Positions 46,690-58,732 of a stretch of DNA of 64,000 nt are shown piece after piece. Within the stretch, counting starts at the first letter, position 1; each line of letters begins with the position of its first letter. A model generated the notes under the pieces. It was not told the DNA's origin and made no database searches. It saw only the letters and a program-made list of their open reading frames with translations. Made by a program: the position numbers and the translations under genes. Source of the DNA: Lunularia cruciata (Eukaryota > Streptophyta > Marchantiopsida > Lunulariales > Lunulariaceae); assembly GCA_948567375.1 (NCBI GenBank), contig OX419759.1, forward strand, positions 42,447,493 to 42,511,492, in the 5' to 3' direction.

Positions 46690-49397
46690 TTGATAAACCT
46701 AGCAAGTATTTAGGGTGTGATGTCAAGCCTTGGATACTTACGTGTGCTATCCAAACCTAAACCCATTTTAACAATACAAACCCTAATCTGATCCTTGTCA
46801 TTTCATGCCCCTAGACCTTGCTTATTTGGCTAGTGGGCTTTGGGGTTTCTTTCCTCCAAGGACACTCCAAGGGTGTATGGTTCATACACACACTTTGAGC
46901 TCTCTCCAAGAGTGTATTATTTATCTTCATCAGTTTTGTGAGGATTTTATCCACTTTATCACACAACATTTTGATGGGGAGTGGTAATGTGTTTGCTATC
47001 AACTCATGATCAAACATAGAGAATGAAATCAAAAATGTGGAATCCAATATCCAACATACTAACATGCACTTCTAAATTCTGTGAACACTCACAAACACAC
47101 ACATAAGATTGATACTCAAAATTAAGTTGAAATGTTGAGCACTAAGTTATAGCACTTTGCTTTACTCAACTTTGAAAATACAAATATTGAACAACATAAC
47201 AGTGCAAATAATTCCTTCAAATAGGTTGAGCACTTTGATAGTTATCTAAAAAGAACACTATTCTATAACGACTTTACCAACCTACAGATCTGAAATGACA
47301 AACCACCTCTTCATATCTGCCTCTTCAATCTCAAATCTATTTCTACTCCAATTTGATGTTAACCTTGACTTTGGCTTCCAAACCTGATGTAACACCTATC
47401 ACTTCTCCTTCTTTGGGTCTATCTTATACTACTTCTTCATCAACTTTTTCTATTATCTCTTCACTCTAAACTACAATTGGAATGATAGCTAACCTATTTG
47501 CATTCTCATCTTCTAACCCAATCTCTTCCAATATCTCAGGCAACTCACCCAAAGACACTTGCACTTCCACTCCACTACTTTGGACTTCTTACCCAACTTC
47601 ATCTCACAATGAATTCTTTCTAAGTCTGATCTTAAAAAATCAAATATAAGATAGAGATTGTCTCCTACCTCTAACATCTTTCTATCTACTCAATCTCTCA
47701 ATCAACTTAGTAAGTTCTTCAAATCTAACTCCTTTGTGTTTCTTATTCTAGTTTCTTGCACCAACAACTTCAATTCATGTAGCCTTGCTTCTTCCAACTA
47801 ACATTTGGCTTCAGTAGTCAACATCACTTTCAACTCCTTCACAATTGCTCATATTGCATCCAATTCCACACTTGGAATTACTTTCTCCTTACTCCTTTTG
47901 ATCTCCAATTTGTTCAGGTACATTGTTAGCTCATCCTTGAATTTGAAATTTTAGTGCCTTCTTCTCTTCTACATATTGGACCAGTTGTTCCTCAACACTT
48001 CTCAGCAAACCCCGCAATTGCTCTTCCTCCCAATGCCAATCTGCCAACTTGTGTTGCCAGGCTTGATCTTTCTTTGCCATGCTCTTCCTCAATCCCTCAA
48101 GCTCTTTCTCCATTACTATTGCAATTTCCTTCAAATGTATAACCTCTACTCTTGCATCAACAACTTCTTGCTTCATCATTATCAATCAATGTCTTCTGCT
48201 TGTCTAACTTGTCTTTGTGCTTCTCAAGGTTCTCTTGCAATGTCTCCAAGCTTTTCCCTTGAAGAACAGCTTCATCCTGAAGTTCTTTGGCTTCCTTCTC
48301 TCCTCAGATTAACTTACTCCTTAACTCTAGGGTCTCCTCACTCCATTGCTTCACTATGTCCAACTCATCCTTCACTCCTAGATGATTCTTCTTTAGCTCC
48401 ACTTTCTTGTGTTGAAGTTGTGCCAACAAAGGACATTTGATCTTTGCCAGATACTCAACTTCAACGTATCTTCCATCTTTGTCCCTTGTAGGAACTTCTT
48501 TGGCTGGTGCTTTAACCTGAAGATGTGATCTTTGTATCTTCAATGTCTCACTCTCCAAGCTCTCCTCTTTGTTTTTGGCTATGCTCCGTCCTGCAACTAT
48601 TGCTTGAGTGCTTCTCTTCAATCTGGATGCTCTTGAAAATACCAAGGCACCGTCTCCTACTTGCTCATCTTCCAACTTGACTATCGATAACTCTAGACAT
48701 GGCCCTTCTGCTCCTTACATGTGGTCAATCACCTCATGACAATCCCACTCTTTTGCTATGACAATCTCTTCTCTTGATTGCTGAACTTTGGCCTCACCTT
48801 CACTACCACTGCTAGACTCTCCACTCTACAACATAAATTCTTCTTCTCCTCCCAAGGCTTCACACTTTGACTCAGTTTCTCCTTTTGATCCCTCCTCCAA
48901 AGATAATTCCTTCACTTCTACTGGTGCGGGCTTTGGGTTCAATCTTCTTCTCTTTTGGGGCTACACCAACATTGTTTGTCCTTTGGGTTTACTTTTCTTT
49001 CTTGGCATGGGGATTTCTACTATCACTATTCTCTCTTTACCACTCTTCAAGCTGTAGGTATTGCCTTCATGCACCTACTTGATGCAATATTGTTCATCCC
49101 CATCTACTTCTCTTTGTAAATTGGATGAAAGAGGGACACCATCCATCCTCTCTCCGCTGAGCTAAGTAGGTTTAGTCCAAAGTAGAAGTGGGCTGCAAAG
49201 GGTACAAAATAGTGGGTGGCATATCCATTCCCCAACTAGTAATCATCTGCCAAAATTTTTAGTGTAGAAACTTTGCCCAGTCTACTGTCTCTCTTGCAAA
49301 CTTTTGGTGAAAGAATATTGCTTGCTGCATCATGACATAGGTGGTTTGCTCTGGCTTGAATATAGACATCATATGCATTGGCAATCCTCCTTTGAAC
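46682..49397 (-). mobile_element. Larger relative of the 1.85-kb insert, with coiled-coil ORFs
   Basis: About 46970-47150 matches 30390-30540, and the right end of the whole block (50930-50997) matches 31720-31781, so this is a longer member of the same TGTGGTACCC-starting minus-strand family. On the minus strand it has charged coiled-coil frames at 48675-48304 (123 codons) and 48185-47931 (84 codons, with MIMMKQEVVDARVEVIHL and a long heptad pattern). No replication enzyme is seen, so it is probably non-autonomous. An LTR of another family is inserted at 49398. Confidence 0.5.
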
Positions 49398-50089
49398 TGT
49401 GAGCCGGCCTGTCTCTCACTTAGGTTGAACCTTTGATGGCTATTGTGGTAGCGCACCATGGACTAAGAAGGCAAAGAACCCAAACTCCATCATACTCCTC
49501 CAAGGTTAACACTCCAAGATTCAAGACATTGCTCACTAGAGAACTCAATGAGAAAGAGATAGTTGTAAATGAAAGGATGATGAGTACCTCCTCACCCCTT
49601 GTTTATATACTTGTGAAATACTTATATACCAAAGTTACTAATTATTGGAGTAACTCAAGTTACTAAGCTAAAAGTCAAGTCAAGTCAAAAAGTATAAGAG
49701 AATATCCATCCATATAGGCATATTCATCTGAGCATGTGACTTTATCTTGACCTAACCACTAAGTCAATGATTTCTCCACATGGGCTATCCTTGGACTATA
49801 GAAAAATCCAAAACAAAAAGGGTTGCAAGCCCAAGATTTCTCAACTCTTTCCTCAATGCCAAACACCTAGGAATAATATCAAGTCAATACACTAGAATCC
49901 AAAATAGTGGTGCTCATCTTTTCCACATTCTCTAAAGTAAGGTCCCCTCTATCTTAGCTATGACTTACTTTAGCTAATCATGACAAATGTAGAACCATCC
50001 TTTATCTCTATATGAATAATATCTTTCAAGTATTTGTAATACCAAGCTAAATATCATAATACCACACACATGTAAAAATGGGTGTTACA
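49398..50089 (-). repeat. Solo LTR of the 7.1-kb Ty3-like family
   Basis: A complete 692-base LTR, reverse-complemented, runs from tgtgagccgg to gggtgttaca. No internal sequence lies on either side. The flanks are gaac before and gaat after, a possible 4-base duplication with one change. It formed most likely by recombination between two LTRs. Confidence 0.88.
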
Positions 50090-50997
50090 GAATAGGGTCC
50101 TTATAGCTATCCACCTTGTATATGTTCTTGGTGCAAGGTCCATTGAAAGAATTTAGTTTCTTCCGAAGACTCACACTTTTGATAGAAGGTGACTGCTCCT
50201 ACCTCTCTTGCTTCTCTCTCAAGACTAATCTCAAATCCAACTCAGTCCATCAAGTCCGATTCCTCTCCTCCCTTCATTCTTGGGTCCATCTTCGCAATTG
50301 CTGGCAGCAATTTCTGCCATGAACCATGGAAAACTTGAATTCCAGCTCTAGGCTAGAAAGGTGACATGAAGTCTTGTCAAGACTTCAATCCTTACCACTA
50401 CATCTAATCAATAGATTGCCAAACCCCTCATCTCACTCTACTTTTTTCCCTTTGGGGCCATTGTATGCTTCCTCACTCTTTGTTTATGGAAGATCAAACC
50501 CAAGACTCTAACCCACTCCTCTTTTGTGCTTGCAATTTGCACTCCTTTGGGACAACCATGAATAGGCATAGGATATCATCTAGACATTGCAGCGCTGCCT
50601 TGACAAAATCTTAATTTTATAGTCCCTTGCTGATTGGTCATTCTTCAATAGATTCTTTGTTTACCTCCCAATTCTATGAGTTAGTTTCTTGTCACTCTCA
50701 TAGTCATCTTGATCTCAAGATAGTCATTTTCTTCCCATGTAATTTCTTGATTGGCTAAACCCAAATAAATTTTGTTATAGGTATTTGGATTGGGTTGCGC
50801 ATCCTGATGCAAAGAACTCTGTCTTTGCTTCATAGTTCCCTTTGCCCAACCCAAGTTCTTCTCACTTTGACCCAAGGTCCACTTTGGGTTATGCAAACAA
50901 ACAATTCTTCTTACTCCTTCCTTGTTTAGCATTCATTTGACTTTAACAACACACTTCTTCTTCAAAACTTGTTAGAAAAAAAATGTGGGTACCACAA
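50090..50997 (-). mobile_element. 5' end (minus strand) of the larger TGTGGTACCC family member
   Basis: It ends gtgggtaccaca at 50997, matching the terminus of the nested insert at 31781. No coding frame of note; T/C-rich. Confidence 0.5.
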
Positions 50998-51054
50998 TTG
51001 GGTAATGGCTAGAATGAAGGAGGAGGTAGAAGGTTCGGGTAGTGGATTAACCAA

Positions 51055-51671
51055 TTGGATTTTGACAAAACAACTATCAAGTGTAGATTAGAATGGCAAG
51101 TAGAGGAAATAAAGAACAAGCATACGAAAGAGTTAGATGTTAGGGAGAAGGAGGTAGCATCTCTTAAAAAGGAGCTAGATGGTCTTTGGAAGGGGAAGGC
51201 CATAGAGAAGCAATTTAGTGATGCAGCCTTGGAGATCACCAAGATACACATTGCAGAGTTATCCATGATCATGGCTGACCATGAAGACAAGTACAAGTCC
51301 TCCAAGTACAAGTCAAACAAGTGTTGGCAATGGAATTGCAGTCCATCTGTGATACTTTGGACAAGGAACAAATAAGAGTCCTTACAATCATAGAAGACAC
51401 TACAAATAGACAAATGACCCAAGAAAAGTTGGTTGTTACAACCCAAGCTTGCCAAGCTAAGCTCCGGGAGCTGAAGTTGGAGAGACATGCATTAGAGTCC
51501 AAGACTTACTCCACTAAACAATTGACCAAGCTTTCAAAGAAGTTGTGCAAGCATGGTGATACCAAGTTTAAAGGTGTATTACATTGTATCCACCACAAAC
51601 TAGAGGAATACAACAACCACATAGAGGAGCTAATTTGGAGGTGTAATGGTGAAGGAGGATTAGGAAAGTAG
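51055..51671 (+). pseudogene. Coiled-coil accessory protein remnant, second copy
   Basis: Two overlapping frames (51055-51375 and 51321-51671) give about 200 residues of charged, heptad-rich sequence with a frameshift near 51310. It starts around WQVEEIKNKHTKELDVREKE and includes QLTKLSKKLCKHGDTKFKGVL. It is better preserved than the 39.9-kb copy. No known domain; the organisation suggests an accessory protein of a plant LTR element. Confidence 0.55.
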
Positions 51672-52820
51672 ATCATGGTGTACAATACCTGTACAATTGT
51701 ATAGTTTTTGCACCATTGGGATGTGGGCTTCATGACACAACAATCTACTTGCCACTTCATCATGATGAGGAGTTCATCATGGTGGAAGGTCTCCATACAA
51801 TGATGTGTGTATGAATCTTTTGAGTAATTAAGTCTCTGTATATTAGATTGATTCCTTTTTATATCTGATCATGGTACCCTTCTCCTAATGTGTAGCTAGA
51901 GTCATAGGATTGGTAGAGTGAATTGAAAGCTCTTCTTTGCAGGTGGCACCACCGCAACATTTAGTTAACAACCAATTAGTTAGAATAAGATTAGTCTTAG
52001 TTCGTCATTATGGGGTTGTGGTATCATACAATTATGGATGCATCCCATCTTTTTGTAGTAGAGAGTATAAGGGGAGTTACTCCAACTTAATATAGGTTCA
52101 ATTAACATAGATTTCAATTCAATCTCATACCTGTCTGTTCAACTCATGAATGTGCAATCATTTTGCTTGTGGGTTTGGACATTTGACTCTATTGTGGGAC
52201 AATGCTTGAGGACCTCTAAGATCCTTAGTGCATCAATATCACTAGGTGTATGTTTTGTGATTGTTGAGTAAAGTATTGGTGAGAAACTGAAAGTTGGAAC
52301 ACAAGTGCTGAGGTATGGGAAGGCAATCAGGCTTGGGATCTCAGAAGGATTGGTGTGATGCATTGAGATCCATGATGGCTATGAGTGTTGTAAGGAATCA
52401 TGTGTAACTAAAAGCTAAAGGTATCATGAACCTGCAGTATAGCAGTGAGGAGTGCCTTTTAGGAAGGGTAGAATGCTCTCATTGGCACTATGGTGTGCAC
52501 TTTTTAGGTAACTGCAAGGGAAGGACCCTCAGGGCTGATGACCAACATGACAGACTGGATCATCACCTTCAAGAGCTAGTGTAGTGAGATATCTTTTTGA
52601 ACAAGATTAAGTGGTTTTGTTTTTGCTTTGTGTGCTGCAGAAGTATACCCTACCCTCTTATGGGAATTGTCTTGCCCAAGAAGTTAAAGATGTAACAATA
52701 GCCGACTTCAAAGAAAGTGACACTTTCCCTTCACTACTAGCCAATTCTGAACCATATCCTTGTGGGAACAATCTATTCTTACCAATTATACTATAAGTAC
52801 ATTGACACTTGGTTGTCACA
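51672..52820 (+). repeat. Probable terminal repeat after the second coiled-coil copy
   Basis: It is piecewise similar to 40621-41662 and ends ggttgtcaca at 52820, 130 bases before the match to window position 1 begins. A start could not be fixed. Confidence 0.45.
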
Positions 52821-52949
52821 ACAACCAAGGGAAAATTAAATCTTCACATGCATGAACAAATCTTCCATGAATTAGGCATGAACAAACCTCCCATGTATTT
52901 ATTTGTTTCCAGGACTGTGAAAGACTAATGGTACCAACCAATACCTTGT

Positions 52950-55900
52950 TGGGTTGCCTGTCCCTTAGCTTCCAAGGTCCCACACTAAATGACATTGCAC
53001 TCTCCAATATGGAGTCAACCAAATTGCAAGCACCTCTAGATGGCCTTCCTTGAGGCCTTAGAGTGAAACTCAAGGAACTCAAGGAAAGACTTGATTTGGA
53101 ATTACCCTTTTCTAGCCAAATTCATCATTTCTCATATGGGAAGAAGCCAAAGTGTTGGCCCATAGTGCAGAGCCGCCCTGTAGGAGTGCAAGAAACCATG
53201 AACATGTTGGAGAGTTGCTTGAATCTGTGGTATGCTACCAAGGATCCCGTAGTCTTCTAATCTGTTGTATACTGTAGCAAATTGGTTGAGTCGACAAGGA
53301 GTTAAAGAAGGCAATGCATTCAATCCTTATGAACACAAAATCAATAGTACCCAATTCATGTACCTCATACAGCAGGCCAACAACATGCGGGGTTGCCGTC
53401 TAGGTAGGACCTTGGAGTTGGCATATATAGATTGGTTCATAATGTGTGGTATCCCATGCATCTTCAAAAATTATCAGAGGAGTGATCTTATGAGAACATT
53501 CTACCAAGTGAGTACACAATTCTTCTTCCATGTAAATAAAAACAAGAAGAAGTGGCAACCTTCCCCCTTCATTCTTTAAGCTTGCCTGGAGTAGAAGCAC
53601 TTAGTAGTGGGCTATGCCATGGGGTGAAAAAGGTATTTTATGAGAATACAAATTGTGTGCAAGAATCATATATGGGAAATAAAATTTTTTGGGCCAATGT
53701 TTACCACAAAGACTACAAGAAGAAAGAGAGAGTATTGGAATGTATAGTAGTTTGAGCTAAGCAACAAAAAGACTTAAGAAATGCATGACATGAAAGGTTG
53801 TAAACATCTAGAAGATAAACATGTAAGGGAAGAGAGACACTTGACATTTATAACATGGGCTACAAAGGAGGCAGCTGCCTCAATTAGTCCAGTGATTAGG
53901 GTAGATAGGAAATTATGTTTAGGTCTACCAAAAATATTTAAAGGGGAATGCCCCCTCTTGTGAGGTCAATCTTTTGAGCCCGAATATGTGATAGTGGCCG
54001 ATTTCCGCAAAAGAAGAGAGCCTTAACAAAATTGTGTTATTTTTACCCATGGGAGAGTTTGACCAGTGTAAAAATGGGAATTGGTTGCACTTTTCCTTGT
54101 GGGATTGTAACATTACTCTTCATCTCAAGGTAGATGGGCCCAAGCTTAATATAAAATCCATAAAGGCCTATTTTAAGTTTGTGTATGATGTGAATGAACA
54201 AGTGCATTCACTTGAAAGTTATGTGGTTTGTTTTATGAATCAGTGATCCTTGGTTACTCATCTCACTTATTATGCAAGCAAGAGGTTGTATTGGGAACCT
54301 ACCCTTAAAATTTGTAACCTAATTACTTCGTGACATACCACAAAGGCACAAGGGTTTGTGGGGATGACAGACCCTCAAGCTGTCCTTGAGGATACGTTTT
54401 TATGGGAGATTCCTTAGTGGAAGTACAACCAGCTACAAGAATCTTGACTACAATTTCTCCCCGGGCAAAGTGAATGGCCAGCTGTGCAAGGATTATACCA
54501 TTGCTCCCCTTCCTCCCATAGCATCCTGTATTCCACACTATGGGCCTGGACTAAACCGCCAATACTCCATAAGAAGTAGAGTTATGGGAAGGACATTGTT
54601 GTCAAAAGAAGGACACAAAAATACCAGCACAAGTAGCCCCAAATCCCCAAGTGACAACAACAAGGTCACCAGCCAAGGAAGGACTGATTATCAATAAGTG
54701 TCAAAATATGGGCAGCACAATCAAGGCTACTCGTATAATGGATGTGATGGAATTGGTGGGAGAGGATGAGCCTCCAATTCTACAAAGGGAGTTCACAATT
54801 CTGAACCTACTAGAGGAAGGGATGAGTTAGATAAGTTCCTATCAATTGGAAAAACAACATTGCAAGTTGGGGAACAATACTTGACCTTCTACAGGAGCCA
54901 AGATTGTTATGGGACCCAAAAGTATGGATGAGAGTACAAAAGGGAAGTGACTCCAGAAGCGGGAATACGTTGGGGGGCCAGGTCTCCAAGAAGGAAACAA
55001 GGAAGGGGGACTCAACAAGACGTCGACTTCCAAAATAGCAAGGAAAGGAGGAGTACAATTACCCCCTGAAACAGTAGAACTGGTCAAGCAGTGGGCAAAG
55101 AGTATGGTCTCCTTAGAAGCCAAATTTATGTACTTCATGACAGCCTATTAGGCCCCGGAGTCCTGAAAGCCCATAGTGAAGGTGAGGATCACCCCAAAAT
55201 GAAGTATAAAGGAGTTAGAAAGTTGCACATGGCAATGATAGTGAGGTGTGCACTTGAACAAGTAGCAGTTCCACCACCGGAGTTCATCAAACAAGTCCCG
55301 CAGGATCCTCATGACTTCCAAGACTGGTTACATCTAGTAGTTCCTCCAAACCATGGGTTGACCTATAACCCTACCCCAATTACCCCTGCTGCTGTTCATG
55401 TCATTCCAGGAACCAGGACTTATCAATGTTAATCAAGTCAAGGAGGCAGCTAAAACATTTTATAGAGAGGATAAGAAGCGCTTGGCTTGGTATCCCTTCT
55501 TATCTTGACCAAATCTGACTCAGGACATGAAGAAGGAGACATTCGCCACTTTCATGTGGTCGCAACAAGAAAATGTTGGTCTTCATCTACAAATCTACTG
55601 CTTTGACATTCCGCTCTTCATTACGAGAGCAGCAATCATTTGACATATAATGCTACAGGCAAAACTTGGTATGGAACAGTTTGCCATGCTATGGGCATAT
55701 GGGATCTAGTTTTGGGAGCAGTGGAGGACCAGATGTTTACTACTAGTGGTGCAGTGTATCCAACTAGAGAATCCCTATGAAATAATTATCTAACAATATG
55801 CCTTCCATGCTTCACCTTGAGGTACGTAGTGTATTGCCTGAAGTTGCACTTTTTCAAGGTCTTCCTTCATCTCTGTGATCTCCTTATCTCAGTGCTTTAT

Positions 55901-56170
55901 GTCTTTATGGTACTCCTCCCTCCGTTAATCTATCCCAAGAATAAGAGTTCTTCCCTCTGCATGTGCTCTCCTTGTCTCCGCATCATGCTTTGCACATCTC
56001 TCCTTTTAGATTGTTCCCCATTTTGCAGTCCTCTCCTCATGACCTAGACAGGCCGCCTTCTCATGATCAACTTCTTCTCTTACCTTAGTAATCTCACAAT
56101 TTGTTCCCTTCTCAGCCAAGTTTTTGCCTTCTGCATCATGTGTAATGTACCATTTCCAAAAGGTTGAGAA
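52950..56170 (+). mobile_element. Decayed retroelement-like repeat, copy 2
   Basis: Same content as 1-3170. Fewer stops in places: 53265-53579 (104 codons) and 54386-54697 (103 codons) are open here but interrupted or shifted in copy 1. No enzyme motif is recognised. Confidence 0.5.
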
Positions 56171-58075
56171 TTATAACCTGATCATATCCTTTTATAACAG
56201 ATTCTTCAATGGCGATATTACAAGTATCATGCTCAACCAGGCTCCGAAGCCCAAAGAGTTCATAAAGTCGACATGCAACACATCATAATACCATGATACA
56301 TCTTTGCCCTTTCAACGGGTTCTAGATTGATATTATAAGATTTGGTAAAACATAAAGAGCATGAAAGGAAGAAGAAATTAATCGGATCCATATCTCGATC
56401 TTATTGTCATTGGATTTAAGATCAATCTGACATTGGATTTTGTTGAATGTTCTCAAAGTTGATAGTTCACACTTGTATGACTGTCATTGCCTAAACATTT
56501 TCCGAAACCAGAATAACATACCTCGTTGCTCGAAATGAGATTTGCTCAGAGTGTATATGTATATTAATTAAATAACATTCGCAAATGGTAGCTCTTGCTT
56601 GAGGTCAGATTTGCCTAATTCGACCGTTCCACCAGGTCGGTCTAGGAAGCATAAAATGTTTAAATTTTATTTTATTTTGAAGGACGAAGAAACATTAAAA
56701 GTTAGATCGATAAACAATTGCTGTTTCGTCTAAGGTTTTGAGATCTCGTGTGGATCGGGTTTAAGGTCTAAAGTTTGGATCAACATCTACGCCAGTTTCT
56801 ATTGTGCGACTGCGTGTTGGAGCGAATAGAGTCCCTCATTAACCCTCGACAGTCTGAAAAGCGGAAAGATGATTCCCCTACCATATACTGAATGGAGACG
56901 GAGAACGGCCATGGAAGCTTATAACATGGATGAGCAGAACAGATGCAGACGACACGGAAGAAATGGGAGCACAACAGTGTGCTTGCTTCCATGATTTAAA
57001 AGCATATTCCCTTCAATTACATAGGAAGGTTCTGCTCCGTGTCCAAACCTGAAAACTCGGCATTTGATTCCCTTCGATACCAATGTATTCGAATTGCGCG
57101 GGAAACACTTCTTCAACGAAAAGCAAAGAGTACGCAGATACCACAGAAATGAAGAACTTGCTGCCAGGATTCTGCCTAAACTTGGAGTCCACGTCCCGCT
57201 TTCCGCCACAAGCTAGCTGGTTAGCTATTGCAGCGTCGCTGAAGAGGGAAGTCTTAACTTGGAATTAGATCTAGCTCGGGGTGCCGGTTATGCATCTAGA
57301 TAGTGGCGGATTGGAGTTTCTTTTGTTTTAGACGATAGTCGTATACGTAGAGGAAGAACGTGGGGACCTAGGAGTGGAGAACTGCATGCAACTCTTCCAC
57401 AAAGATAGGTACTTCGAATTCGAAATCTCATTGGTACAGCAGAAACTTGCCATCAGTTAGTAATGATGTTATTTATGAGCGGACTATACTTGATGGAAAA
57501 TGCAGGAAGGTATTCTAATTGGCCATCAGTTAATAATGATGTTATTAATAACCTCCCCATATTTGATGCAAAATGATTGAAAGTATTAGCTTAGTAAGAA
57601 GAGGACAGTCCTAAATAGGAGAGTATTATGTTGGATTTGAGCTCGGAGGACCGGTTCATTCAGATTCAGGCAGTGGGGGAATGGAGGTCCTTTACAATCC
57701 TAACAATAGACCGGACCTGTGAGCCATCCATTAGTTGTAGAAAAAATCAACCTACACAATTGGTTATTTCTACAGCTAATGAGTGACGAATATGCTACGT
57801 CTAGAGTGTTGATTACTCACATACCCTACTAGCCTTCGTGTAGCGTGGATCGACCGTCGGTTGGCGGTGGGCTCCTCTCTACCAATTGTTAACCAGTGTA
57901 ACACTCCCACTATTCTCTCAGTGTACATTCATCTTTGTTGTGCGCTCTACTCCATATCCTACCAGTTTCTCCAATTGGGTAAGCTAGTACGGAGTCAAGA
58001 GAGTGCTCTCAGTTCTTCTGAATTCTGCACAATTTCCTTGCAACGCTTGTACCCCTGTCGGTCATCTGTTGTCCA
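56171..58075 (+). other. LBD upstream region, copy 2
   Basis: It corresponds to 3171-4934 and retains the segment of about 170 bases at 56479-56650 that copy 1 lacks. The 100-codon overlapping upstream frame recurs at 57861-58163. Confidence 0.5.
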
Positions 58076-58732
58076 ATGGCTAACCGGTCTCCTTGTGCTG
58101 CCTGCCGACTTATGCGCCGCAAATGTAACGAGGATTGCGCCTTTTTCCAGTATTTTCCTCTAGAATGTCAACCGAGATTTTCAGGTCTTCACAAGGTATA
58201 CGGAGCAAGTAACACTGCGAAACTCCTGAACCGTCTCCCATCGGCGTGTAGGGCACAATGCGCATGGACCTTGGCTGAAGAGGCCACGATGCGTATGCAA
58301 GACCCGCCTAGAGGAGTAATCGGGTTCATAGAAGATCTCGCCACTTTGCTCGAGCTGGTAACGGCTCAACTCACTGGAACACGAGGAGAATTGGATAGTG
58401 AGGAGATACAAGAGAGGGAGGAGCTCAAGGCAGTGGAGCAAGAGAATAATATAACGAGTGGGTTCACTTCACACCTTCAAGCACCATTCGGGAGCTTTCC
58501 ACCTTCAAGCATCATTCGTGGAATTTCCCAAGGAACGATGAGGCTTCCGAATGGAAATTTCGGAAATAACACAGTGCCGCTGGAGGTTGGGATATCCAGT
58601 CAAACCTGTGGATTTCCGGAGTTGGGGAACATCGCGCAGCCTGGATGTGGCCATCCAGGCTTCTCGATAATACCTTTTAGAAATCAGTGGGCAGATTTGA
58701 GTGCAGGTAACGGGGGATCTAACTGGGAATGA
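58076..58732 (+). CDS. LOB-domain (LBD) transcription factor, class I, copy 2
   Basis: 218 residues, same start context and domain layout as the 4935 gene: C block at residues 7-21 with all four cysteines, GAS block at 35-56, leucine-rich coil at 84-106. G replaces V at 37, inside the GAS block close to HKVYGASN. I replaces M at 111, and S replaces R at 145, in the variable tail. Three further changes are silent. Equal numbers of silent and replacement changes are too few to judge selection. Both copies keep their frame, and flanks are colinear for kilobases, so this is a DNA-level duplicate and not a retrocopy. Expression of either copy cannot be inferred here. Confidence 0.87.
   Translation: MANRSPCAACRLMRRKCNEDCAFFQYFPLECQPRFSGLHKVYGASNTAKLLNRLPSACRAQCAWTLAEEATMRMQDPPRGVIGFIEDLATLLELVTAQLTGTRGELDSEEIQEREELKAVEQENNITSGFTSHLQAPFGSFPPSSIIRGISQGTMRLPNGNFGNNTVPLEVGISSQTCGFPELGNIAQPGCGHPGFSIIPFRNQWADLSAGNGGSNWE

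Noticed and set aside
46521-46760. Frame encoding a long Ile-Tyr repeat
   Set aside because: Translation of the TA microsatellite, not a protein.
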